From positions 2,170,001 to 2,234,000 of the forward strand of contig NZ_FBXK01000005.1 in the NCBI RefSeq assembly GCF_900013425.1: a stretch of DNA of 64,000 bases, in the 5' to 3' direction. The notes beneath the pieces were generated by a model. It was not told the origin of the DNA. It saw nothing but the letters and a program-made list of their open reading frames with translations, and ran no database searches. This document shows positions 17,748-24,748 of the stretch, piece after piece (within the stretch, counting starts at the first letter, position 1; each line of letters starts with the position of its first letter). The position numbers and the translations under genes are program-made. This DNA is from Sphingobium sp. Z007 (GTDB lineage Bacteria > Pseudomonadota > Alphaproteobacteria > Sphingomonadales > Sphingomonadaceae).

Positions 17748-19478
17748 TTAATGCCATTCCGCGCGAATCTCGGCGATCGATTGGTCGATCTCGCGCAGCG
17801 CTTCCGCCCGATCTTCGACAGGCATGGAACGGTTGGCGGCGATTTGCGCACGCGCCGCGCGCAGTCCATTGAGCGCAGCGACATCGGCGGATCGCGCCAC
17901 CACATCCGCTTGTGCTGCCTCGGCATCGGCCCGACGCGCTGCCAGATCGGCCTTGGCTGTGGCTTGACGTGTCGCGCGGTCCGCCATTGCCGCCGCCTGA
18001 CGCGCACTTCGATCCGCCTGAGCGGCGGCGTACCGCGCGGCGCGATCCGCCTGGACCGACGCCCTGTCGGCCGAACGCTGCGCCGCTCGCTCGATCGCCG
18101 CGCTACAGATGCGCACCCGGATATGGCGGCGACCATTGGCGTCCACGCTCTCGCGGCGGGTGGTGGCGTCCTTGCCGCCATCGCACCCTTCGCGCACATC
18201 GACCACCGGCACCATGCGGGCGATGTCCGCCTCGGTCGGGATACGGTGCGTTTCGACCCGACCGTCGGCATGGGTCACGGTCATCCGGCCCTTTTCATTG
18301 CGCAAGACGGGTGGCGCAGGTGGCACGGGCGCCACCGGGGCGATCATGTCCGCAGCGGGCACAATCGGCGCGGTCGGGGACATGGGTGCCGGCGAGGGCC
18401 AGGATTCATCGGCCGCCTTGACCGCGGGGACGGCAGGCGCCCCAGGCACGGCCGGGACCGCGGCGACTGCGGCCTCCGTCGGCGCGCTCGCCGCGGCGGG
18501 CTGAGACACCAAGTCAGACAGTTTGGCGAAGTCGGCGCTTTCCATCTTGTCGGTGATCGCCGCCATCTGCTGCGCAGCGCGGCTGCCCGATGCGGTGAGC
18601 GCGAGGCCGGCGGCGGTGACGACCGCGACGGCGGCCATGCCCCAGCTGATACGCTGAAGCGAAACATCATGGTTGGACAGCATTTTCAGCCTCCCTTTGA
18701 GCGTCGTGATACGGGTGAGATGGCAGGCCCCGGCAAATTGCCGACCGCCCGCCGCCTTCAATATGGCGCGGCCATAGGCATGGGCCTGCTCGCGGCCGTA
18801 GAGCGAAAGGACGCGCGCGTCGCAGGCGGTTTCCTGGTCGGCGCGATAGGCGCGATAGGCCGCCCAGGCGACCGGATTGCACCAATGGACCGCCAGCATG
18901 AGCAGCGCGATCATATTAGCGGCTAGGTCGCCGCGTTCATGATGCGCGCGCTCATGGGCGATCGCCATATCCTGTTCCTGGCGGTCATAGCGCAGCGCGA
19001 AATCGGCGGGCAGTACGATGTAGGGGCGCAAGACGCCGAAGGCGAGCGGCCCGGACGCGTGGGGGCTGGTGATGAGGCGGATGCGCCCTTCCTCCCCCAA
19101 AGGCGTTGCGCCGTCCATCATCAGACGCCGAAACCGCGCATAGCCTATGGCCTGCATGGCCAGGAAAGCGAGGAAGCCGACAAACCAGATGCCGATGCCG
19201 ATTTCCAGCCAGGGGAAGGACGGCGCGGACGTGGCGACCGATGCGGTGGGCGCGACCGTGAGGAGGCCCGGCAAGCCGACCTGATCGACCGCGACATGCA
19301 GTGGCGAGGGATCGACGTCGCGCGGCAACGTCGGCAGCACCATCCGCGCTAGCGGCAAAATCCAGAGGAGATAGGCCGCCCCCGCCCCCAGCCAGCGCGC
19401 CACCGGCCGCCGCAGCAGCATGACCAGCGCCATCAGCAATGTGGTGGCGATCAGCGTTTCGGCCAGCCAGACGCTCAT
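17748..19478 (-). CDS. BlaR1/MecR1-like M56 family membrane metallopeptidase with a repetitive C-terminal tail
   Basis: A 576-residue membrane protease. About three N-terminal transmembrane segments are followed by the zinc motif HERAHH (HExxH) near residue 173 and the third-ligand region ADQETACDARVL. A further transmembrane helix lies near residue 285. There is no penicillin-binding sensor domain. Instead there is a Pro/Ala-rich periplasmic stretch, and the last ~110 residues are an Ala/Asp/Arg heptad-like repeat (ADRAARYAAAQADRSAR). It overlaps blaI by ATGA. The family cleaves or inactivates the BlaI repressor; the inducing signal here is unknown. Confidence 0.87.
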   Translation of the reverse strand: MSVWLAETLIATTLLMALVMLLRRPVARWLGAGAAYLLWILPLARMVLPTLPRDVDPSPLHVAVDQVGLPGLLTVAPTASVATSAPSFPWLEIGIGIWFVGFLAFLAMQAIGYARFRRLMMDGATPLGEEGRIRLITSPHASGPLAFGVLRPYIVLPADFALRYDRQEQDMAIAHERAHHERGDLAANMIALLMLAVHWCNPVAWAAYRAYRADQETACDARVLSLYGREQAHAYGRAILKAAGGRQFAGACHLTRITTLKGRLKMLSNHDVSLQRISWGMAAVAVVTAAGLALTASGSRAAQQMAAITDKMESADFAKLSDLVSQPAAASAPTEAAVAAVPAVPGAPAVPAVKAADESWPSPAPMSPTAPIVPAADMIAPVAPVPPAPPVLRNEKGRMTVTHADGRVETHRIPTEADIARMVPVVDVREGCDGGKDATTRRESVDANGRRHIRVRICSAAIERAAQRSADRASVQADRAARYAAAQADRSARQAAAMADRATRQATAKADLAARRADAEAAQADVVARSADVAALNGLRAARAQIAANRSMPVEDRAEALREIDQSIAEIRAEWH

Positions 19479-19843
19479 GATTTCAGCCCTTTCAGGATTT
19501 CCTCAAGCTCGGCGATATCGTCCGCCGTCAATTGATCCTGTTGCGCCAACTGGGCGACCAGCGGCGACACCCGCCCGCCAAACAGCCGGTTCACCAGCCG
19601 CCCGGATTCGCCCGCGACATAATCGTCGCGCGCCACCAGCGGGCGGTAGAGAAAGCGGCGGCCATCCTGGTCGGCGGCGATGATATCCTTGGCCATCAAC
19701 CGCGACAGCAAAGTCTTGACGGTCTGGAGGCTCCAATCGCGGTCGGCAGACACGCGATCGGCGACATCATTGGCGGTCTGCGGCGCGGTTTCCCAAAGCG
19801 CCTCCATCACCACCAGTTCCGCTTCGCTGATCTTCTCGCTCAC
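19475..19843 (-). CDS. BlaI/MecI/CopY family repressor
   Basis: A 122-residue winged-helix repressor: SEAELVVMEALWETAPQTANDVADRV, then WSLQTVKTLLSRLMAKDIIAADQDGRRFLYRPL, the recognition and wing region, and a C-terminal dimerisation part (LEEILKGL). Such proteins repress their own operon until the partner protease inactivates them. It overlaps the M56 peptidase gene by 4 bp. Two direct copies of a TGTAGT-containing site lie upstream. Whether the system answers to beta-lactams or to another envelope signal cannot be read from the sequence. Confidence 0.92.
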   Translation of the reverse strand: MSEKISEAELVVMEALWETAPQTANDVADRVSADRDWSLQTVKTLLSRLMAKDIIAADQDGRRFLYRPLVARDDYVAGESGRLVNRLFGGRVSPLVAQLAQQDQLTADDIAELEEILKGLKS

Positions 19844-19873
19844 GTGACTTTACCCGACTCACCTATCACAACC

Positions 19874-19908
19874 ACAGATGTAGTCGCATCGATTACGGAT
19901 GTAGTCAA
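19874..19908 (-). promoter_or_regulatory. BlaI-type operator pair over the blaI promoter
   Basis: Two direct repeats, ACAGATGTAGTC (19874-19885) and ACGGATGTAGTC (19895-19906), start exactly 21 bp apart, two DNA turns. Read on the minus strand they give GACTACAT, close to known BlaI/MecI half sites (TACA/TGTA). The distal copy overlaps a -35-like TTGACT (minus strand, 19903-19908). Confidence 0.65.
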
Positions 19909-20041
19909 TAGCGGTTCGCGGCGGGTGGTTGACGTCCTTAGCGTTGAAAAGCCGCGATATGTCGGAAAATTTGACAAAGCGGATGAAGGCGGCCGCGGCG
20001 TTAACCTTTGGAACCCGCACTATCCGGTAATTGCGTCATTC

Positions 20042-20056
20042 TGGCACGGCCATTGC
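20042..20056 (+). promoter_or_regulatory. Sigma-54 (RpoN) promoter
   Basis: TGGCACG (20042-20048), four bases, then TTGC (20053-20056). This matches the sigma-54 consensus TGGCACG-N4-TTGC at every defined position, and the spacing from the -24 GG to the -12 GC is the required 10 bp. It points right, into a gap with no plus-strand protein gene for 4.7 kb. Confidence 0.8.
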
Positions 20057-20066
20057 GACTTTAGCC

Positions 20067-20140
20067 GCGTTCCCACCGTCTAACTATCGGGGGATGCAGG
20101 CCCGTCTCCGCTAGCATCCCCCACCCGGTGGCGCTTTTTC
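20067..20140 (+). ncRNA. Candidate sigma-54-dependent small RNA
   Basis: The transcript expected about 11 bases past the -12 element would begin near 20067. It contains a perfect 9-bp stem, GGGGGATGC (20089-20097) with GCATCCCCC (20114-20122), and a 16-nt loop rich in CCCGUCUCC. A short CCAC/GTGG hairpin and TTTTT (20135-20139) complete a Rho-independent end. Size (about 70-75 nt) and promoter type recall the alphaproteobacterial alpha-r8/MmgR (former suhB) sRNA family, for which a sigma-54 promoter has been reported in Sinorhizobium; membership here is unproven. Confidence 0.6.
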
Positions 20141-20226
20141 CTTCATCACGGCTATAATCGCAATGCGACCAGGTGCGGCCAGTGTTGAGTGGCCGGTCTT
20201 TGGGACCCACAAGTGGCTTGACTACT

Positions 20227-20337
20227 GTCACCCCAGCGAAGGCTGGGGTCTCAGGCGACGGCGCACTACGTTCGAATAAGTGCTAAGTTCAACCGCTGCG
20301 TGCCCCCGCACGAGACCCCAGCCTTCGCTGGGGTGAC
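20227..20337. repeat. Family B 111-bp palindromic element, copy 1
   Basis: Perfect 26-bp terminal arms (starting GTCACCCCAGCGAAGGCTGG) enclose 59 bp. Each arm itself folds as CCCCAGC-GAAG-GCTGGGG. The core shares AAGTTCAACCGCT and other blocks with the copy at 62518-62628, which has exactly the same length. Confidence 0.85.
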
Positions 20338-20407
20338 GGGATTATTACGTCGCGTTTAGCGTGTAACTTTGCGCAAAGCCGACGGTTTAGTCCCATCCAA
20401 AGCAAAC

Positions 20408-20439
20408 AAAAAAGGGCGGCCCGAACCCGGACCGCCCTC
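20408..20439 (-). terminator. Intrinsic terminator of the grxD operon
   Basis: On the minus strand a GGGCGGTCC stem pairs with GGCCGCCC around the CGGGTTCG region, followed by TTTTTTG. It lies about 27 bp past the grxD stop. Confidence 0.8.
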
Positions 20440-20465
20440 CTCAAATCCTTCAAACCTCGCCTCGC

Positions 20466-20801
20466 TTAGCTGGCAGCAGCAGCGACGCCCTGGTCGGTCA
20501 TCAATTGCTCCAACTCGCCGGCTTCATACATTTCCATCATGATGTCGCTGCCGCCGACAAATTCGCCCTTCACATACAGTTGGGGAATGGTCGGCCAGTC
20601 GGAAAAGGCCTTGATCCCCTGACGCACGGCCTGGTCCTGCAACACATCTACCGTGTCGTATGCGACGCCCAGATGCTCCAGGATCGCAATGGCGCGGCTG
20701 GAAAAGCCGCATTGCGGAAAGAGCGGCGTGCCCTTCATGAACAGCACCACGTCATGGGCGCCCACAAGTTCGGCAATCCGCTGATGCACGGCGTCGGTCA
20801 T
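20466..20801 (-). CDS. grxD: Monothiol glutaredoxin (Grx4 type)
   Basis: A 111-residue CGFS-type glutaredoxin that carries [2Fe-2S] clusters, usually in complex with BolA. The active site FPQCGFSSRAI is near residue 31, and the glutathione-binding WPTIPQLYVKGEFVGGSDI follows. The bolA gene lies directly upstream on the same strand, matching the known physical partnership. A strong terminator follows. Confidence 0.96.
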   Translation of the reverse strand: MTDAVHQRIAELVGAHDVVLFMKGTPLFPQCGFSSRAIAILEHLGVAYDTVDVLQDQAVRQGIKAFSDWPTIPQLYVKGEFVGGSDIMMEMYEAGELEQLMTDQGVAAAAS

Positions 20802-20858
20802 GTCTAAAGTCCAGTCCTGTCTGGCGCCCCGCCTGCGGAGCGCAAATCTATCAGAGGA

Positions 20859-21092
20859 TTAATTGGGAACGGCGGTGGTCAGTTGCAAGGCGTGCAGCAC
20901 GCCTCCCATCCGTCCGCCCAGCGCGGCATAGACGGCGCGCTGCTGCGCGACCCGGCTCATGCCCCGGAAACTTTCCGCCACCACCCGCGCGGCATAATGG
21001 TCGCCGTCGCCCGCCAGGTCAGTAATGTCGACCTGCGCATCGGGGATGGCGGTGCGGATCATGTCCGCGATATCGTCGGCAGCCATCGGCAT
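20859..21092 (-). CDS. BolA family protein
   Basis: A 77-residue small BolA protein (start at 21092; an internal ATG at 21086 is also possible). It has the class II KH-like fold pattern: ADMIRTAIPDAQVDITDLAGDGDHYAARVVAESFRGMSRVAQQRAVYAALGGRMGGVLHALQL, here cited in parts, with the invariant FRGMSRVAQQR and the C-terminal HALQL. It partners monothiol glutaredoxins in iron-sulfur cluster handling; grxD is 57 bp downstream. It lies close behind DUF1476. Confidence 0.9.
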   Translation of the reverse strand: MPMAADDIADMIRTAIPDAQVDITDLAGDGDHYAARVVAESFRGMSRVAQQRAVYAALGGRMGGVLHALQLTTAVPN

Positions 21093-21105
21093 GGGACAGG
21101 CGACC

Positions 21106-21429
21106 TTATTTGGATTCGATGAACATGCGACGGGCGACCACCGCCTGCTCATCCAGCGCGGCGCGCACGCCCGGCTCGTCAATGTCGATTCCGGCCGACG
21201 TCATGTCGCCCACCAGCTTGCGAATGACATCCTCATCGCCCGCTTCCTCGAAATCGGCCTGCACCACCGCCTTGGCATAGGCGTCGGTTTCTTCGGGGGT
21301 CAGGCCCATCTTCTGCGCCGCCCATTCGCCCAGCAGCCGGTTGCGGCGCGCTTGGATGCGAAACTCCATTTCCTGGTCATGGGCGAACATATTTTCGAAC
21401 GCTTTTTCGCGATCGTCGAAAGTGGTCAT
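21106..21429 (-). CDS. DUF1476 protein (F1-ATPase zeta-subunit family)
   Basis: A 107-residue four-helix protein of the DUF1476 family. The Paracoccus member is the zeta subunit, which inhibits F1-ATPase hydrolysis through its N-terminal region. The typical start TTFDDREKAFENMFAHDQE and the ARRNRLLGEWAAQKMGL helix are present, and the rest (VIRKLVGDMTSAGIDID) matches the family. Inhibitory strength differs between lineages, so the role here is inferred. It heads the bolA-grxD group. Confidence 0.87.
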   Translation of the reverse strand: MTTFDDREKAFENMFAHDQEMEFRIQARRNRLLGEWAAQKMGLTPEETDAYAKAVVQADFEEAGDEDVIRKLVGDMTSAGIDIDEPGVRAALDEQAVVARRMFIESK

Positions 21430-21486
21430 ACGTCTAAGCCCCGTTGCAATGCGATCTGGTTACGAAAGATAGGCAGAAGCGCGCGG

Positions 21487-22098
21487 TTACGCAACGGCGG
21501 CGGGGACAATCCAGGAGCGATCCTGCGCTTGGCGGGCTTCATAGCCGCCGATCAGGTCCGACTGATCCAGCGTCAGGCCGATCTCGTCCAGCCCGCCCAG
21601 CAGGCAATGTTTGCGGAACGGGTCGATTTCGAAGGTGAAGCGATCCTGAAATTGGGTGGTGACGGTCTGCGATTCCAGATCGATATGAATCGGATCGGGC
21701 GTCCCGTTCACGCCTTGGGCGACTTCCATCAGCCGGTCGATCGCTTCCTGCGGCAGCACAACGGTCAATATCCCGTTCTTGAAGGCGTTGCCGGAGAAAA
21801 TGTCGGAGAAGCTGGGCGCGATCACCACCTTGATCCCCAGGTCGCCCAGCGCCCAGGCGGCATGTTCGCGGCTGGACCCGCAGCCGAAATTGTCGCCCGC
21901 GATCAGGATCGGGCTGCCCGCATAGGCGGGATCGTCGAAAACGTTGCCCGGTTCCTTGCGCAGCACTTCGAACGCGCCGCGCCCCAGCCCGTTGCGCGAA
22001 ATCGTCTTGAGCCAATGCGCGGGGATGACGATGTCGGTGTCGACATTCTTCATCCCGAACGGATAGGCCCGGCCGTCGACGGTCGTCAGCTTGTCCAT
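21487..22098 (-). CDS. leuD: 3-isopropylmalate dehydratase small subunit
   Basis: Swivel-domain subunit of isopropylmalate isomerase in leucine synthesis, 203 residues. Motifs are [33 protein letters not shown] (substrate-binding loop near residue 72) and the KNGILTV strand. The start codon overlaps the stop of a tiny membrane-peptide gene (TGATG), which in turn overlaps leuC, so all three are translationally coupled. Confidence 0.96.
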   Translation of the reverse strand: MDKLTTVDGRAYPFGMKNVDTDIVIPAHWLKTISRNGLGRGAFEVLRKEPGNVFDDPAYAGSPILIAGDNFGCGSSREHAAWALGDLGIKVVIAPSFSDIFSGNAFKNGILTVVLPQEAIDRLMEVAQGVNGTPDPIHIDLESQTVTTQFQDRFTFEIDPFRKHCLLGGLDEIGLTLDQSDLIGGYEARQAQDRSWIVPAAVA

Positions 22099-22211
22099 CA
22101 GCGAACCTGCTTCGCCTCAGCGGCCGGCAGGTCTTCGGCGCGGCCCAGCGTCGCGGCCATCGCCGCGCTGGCCAGTGCGCCCAGCGTCAACAGCCAGAAA
22201 ATCTTCTTCAC
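22098..22211 (-). CDS. 37-residue membrane or exported peptide wedged between leuC and leuD
   Basis: A GTG at 22211, overlapping the leuC stop (GTGA), opens 37 codons that end in a TGA overlapping the leuD ATG (TGATG). The peptide has a classic signal or anchor: [20 protein letters not shown], then [22 protein letters not shown] lies about ten bases before the GTG. Overlap at both ends argues for real translation. Function unknown; it may only keep ribosomes coupled between the two subunit genes. Confidence 0.65.
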   Translation of the reverse strand: MKKIFWLLTLGALASAAMAATLGRAEDLPAAEAKQVR

Positions 22212-23659
22212 AGCGCCATCCCCTCTTTTGTATTCAACAGTTCGCGGACATCAGTCAGACGTCCGGTGATGGCCGCCGCCGCCGCCATGGCGGGCGATAC
22301 CAGATGGGTGCGCGATCCCGGTCCCTGCCGGCCCATGAAATTGCGATTGCTGGTCGATGCGCAACGCTCGCCCGCAGGCACCTTGTCCGGGTTCATGCCC
22401 AGGCACGCCGAACAGCCCGGCTCGCGCCATTCGAACCCGGCGTCGAGGAAGACGCGGTCCAACCCTTCTTGCTCTGCCTGGCGCTTCACCAGCCCGGAAC
22501 CGGGCACGACCATGGCGTGCTTGATGCCCGGAGCGATATGGCGGCCCTTCAGCAGCGACGCGGCGGCGCGCAGATCCTCGATCCGGCTGTTGGTGCAGCT
22601 GCCGATGAAGATATGTTCGATCGCCACGTCGGCCATTTTCTGCCCGGCGGTCAGCCCCATATAATCGAGCGACTTTTGCGCCGCCGCCTGCTTGGACGGG
22701 TCGGCGAAACTCTGCGGATCGGGCACCACGCCGGTCACCGCGACGACATCCTCCGGGCTGGTGCCCCAGGTGACGTTGGGCACGATGTCGGCGGCGTCGA
22801 TCACCACGGTCTTGTCGAAAACCGCGCCCTCATCCGTCTGCAACGTCCGCCAATAAGCCACCGCCGCGTCGAAATCTTCGCCCTTGGGCGCCATCGGACG
22901 GCCCTCGATATAGGCGAAAGTCTTGTCATCGGGCGCAAACAGCCCCGACCGCGCGCCCGCTTCGATCGACATATTGGCGACGGTCAGCCGCCCCTCGATC
23001 GACATGTCACGGAACACGGACCCGCAATATTCCATGACATAGCCGGTGCCGCCCGCCGTGCCGATCGTGCCGCAGATCGCCAGCGCGACATCCTTGGCAG
23101 TGACGCCGGGCGCGAGTTCGCCATCGACCACGACCGCCATGGTCTTGGACTGTTTGAGCAGCAACGTCTGGGTCGCCAGCACATGTTCGACCTCCGACGT
23201 GCCGATGCCGAAGGCCAGCGCGCCCAGCGCACCATGCGAGGAGGTATGGCTGTCCCCGCAGACCAACGTCGTGCCGGGCAGGGTGAAGCCCTGTTCTGGA
23301 CCCACGACATGGACGATGCCCTGCTCCACATCAGCGTCGCCGATCAGGCGGACGCCGAACTCCGGCGCATTGCGCTCCAGCGCTTCGAGTTGCTGCGCGC
23401 TTTCGGGATCGGCGATCGGGATCCGCTGGCCATCCGCGTCGCGGCGCGGGGTGGTGGGCAGATTATGGTCCGGCACCGCCAGCGTCAGATCGGGCCGGCG
23501 GACCTTGCGGCCGGCAAGACGTAGCCCTTCGAACGCCTGCGGGCTCGTCACTTCATGGACAAGGTGCCGGTCGATATAGATGAGGCAGGTGCCATCGGGA
23601 CGCCGTTCGACGACGTGCGCGTCCCAGATCTTTTCGTAGAGGGTGCGTGGTTTAACCAT
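22208..23659 (-). CDS. leuC: 3-isopropylmalate dehydratase large subunit
   Basis: Aconitase-family subunit that binds the [4Fe-4S] cluster, 483 residues. The start ATG at 23659 gives [17 protein letters not shown], the normal LeuC N-terminus; GTG nine bases earlier is an alternative. Cluster cysteines appear in [13 protein letters not shown] and the ACLGMNPD C-x2-C region (ends of the motif SACLGM). [13 protein letters not shown] is the substrate region. leuB and leuA are not adjacent. Confidence 0.96.
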   Translation of the reverse strand: MVKPRTLYEKIWDAHVVERRPDGTCLIYIDRHLVHEVTSPQAFEGLRLAGRKVRRPDLTLAVPDHNLPTTPRRDADGQRIPIADPESAQQLEALERNAPEFGVRLIGDADVEQGIVHVVGPEQGFTLPGTTLVCGDSHTSSHGALGALAFGIGTSEVEHVLATQTLLLKQSKTMAVVVDGELAPGVTAKDVALAICGTIGTAGGTGYVMEYCGSVFRDMSIEGRLTVANMSIEAGARSGLFAPDDKTFAYIEGRPMAPKGEDFDAAVAYWRTLQTDEGAVFDKTVVIDAADIVPNVTWGTSPEDVVAVTGVVPDPQSFADPSKQAAAQKSLDYMGLTAGQKMADVAIEHIFIGSCTNSRIEDLRAAASLLKGRHIAPGIKHAMVVPGSGLVKRQAEQEGLDRVFLDAGFEWREPGCSACLGMNPDKVPAGERCASTSNRNFMGRQGPGSRTHLVSPAMAAAAAITGRLTDVRELLNTKEGMAL

Positions 23660-23765
23660 AGTCCTCACCCCCTAGACCCGTCGGGGCGATCGGGAAAGGG
23701 GGTGAGCGACCGATTTGTCCTGTTTTCGCCGTCAGGCGGGCAAGAATGTTACACCGCGCGCCAAG

Positions 23766-24464
23766 TTACACCGCACGATAGTCCGCGATGATCTTCCCCG
23801 CCGCGCCGATCTCCGCCTCATGGCTATCCTCGCGCCATGTTTCCGCCAGCGCCGCTTCCTCCCACCGCAGCATGGCGGGATGGGCCAGCATATGATCGAC
23901 CCAGGCCTGTGCGTGCGGGCCGACATCCAGCCCATAAGTGCGCACCCGGAATGCGACCGGCGCGTAGAAGGCGTCGATCGCGGTGAAGACGCTACCGGCC
24001 AGGAAAGGGCCGCCGAACCGGTCCAGCCCCTCTTCCCACAATTCGCGCAGGCGGGCGATGTCCTTGTTCAGCGCGGGCGAATGAATATGCGGCTCGAAGC
24101 GGACACCGACATTCATCGTGCAGTCGTTGCGCAGCGTGGAAAAGCCGCTGTGCATTTCAGCGACGGCGCATTGGGCGAAGGCGCGCGCCGCCTCATCCGC
24201 GGGCCAGACGCCGGGGTGGCGATCCGCCAGATAGAGGATGATGCCCAGCGAATCCCACACCGTGCGCTCTTCCCCATTGGCCCCGTCGATCAGCGCGGGC
24301 ACCTGCCCCGTCGGCGAGAAACTGCGGAAGGCCGCATAGTTGGTGGCGGACGCGAAAGGCTCGATCCGGTCGTCGAACGCGATGCCCAGCGCGGTCATCA
24401 GCACCCAGGGACGCAACGACCAGCTGCTGTAATTGCGGTTGGCGGTGATGAGCGTGTAGGTCAT
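23766..24464 (-). CDS. Glutathione S-transferase family protein
   Basis: A 232-residue cytosolic GST. The ATG at 24464 is chosen because GGAGGAA lies 5 bp upstream. The thioredoxin-like N-domain begins with TLITANRNYSSWSLRPWVLM (catalytic Ser/Tyr region) and contains SPTGQVPALIDG with the cis-proline; WDSLGIILYLADR closes it. The all-helical C-domain follows. It is a single gene, transcribed away from the DUF885 gene; the substrate is unknown. Confidence 0.9.
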   Translation of the reverse strand: MTYTLITANRNYSSWSLRPWVLMTALGIAFDDRIEPFASATNYAAFRSFSPTGQVPALIDGANGEERTVWDSLGIILYLADRHPGVWPADEAARAFAQCAVAEMHSGFSTLRNDCTMNVGVRFEPHIHSPALNKDIARLRELWEEGLDRFGGPFLAGSVFTAIDAFYAPVAFRVRTYGLDVGPHAQAWVDHMLAHPAMLRWEEAALAETWREDSHEAEIGAAGKIIADYRAV

Positions 24465-24597
24465 GCGGTTCCTCCCTGTGCACGGTGCAAGCGACGTACC
24501 GCATCCGACAACGGCGATATAGCCGCAACGATCCATGCAGCACATAAGCGGCGCTTATTGATGTGCATACGCCTCCCCGCTTTCCCGTTCCTTCTTC

Positions 24598-24660
24598 CGT
24601 TCGGTTCGAGCCTGTCGAGAACCCAGGCACCATGTTCTCGATAAGCTCGGACCGAACGGA
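24598..24660. repeat. Family A dispersed palindrome
   Basis: CCGTTCGGTTCGAGCCTGTC on the left and AGCTCGGACCGAACGG on the right, in the gap between the divergent GST and DUF885 genes. I saw nothing else of note in that 284-bp gap. Confidence 0.8.
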
Positions 24661-24748
24661 GGCTGTGACCGGTCTAGCCAAGCCCTTCTCATCACGTCAC
24701 AATGCATTATCGCGGGCGGTGCACTCCCTCGCCGCCCTCCCCTGATCC

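Larger units (their letters stand above)
19909..20465. other. Long intergenic region between blaI and grxD
   Basis: This stretch of more than 550 bp has no protein gene that I can support. It holds a sigma-54-type promoter (20042-20056), a small RNA candidate (to about 20140), one copy of the 111-bp family B palindrome (20227-20337) and the grxD terminator (20408-20439). Confidence 0.7.

Noticed and set aside
19980..20040. GGAACC followed by CGTCA as a sigma-EcfG stress promoter
   Set aside because: The spacing is too long (19 bp) and the -10 is poor, whereas the sigma-54 element 30 bp downstream fits fully.
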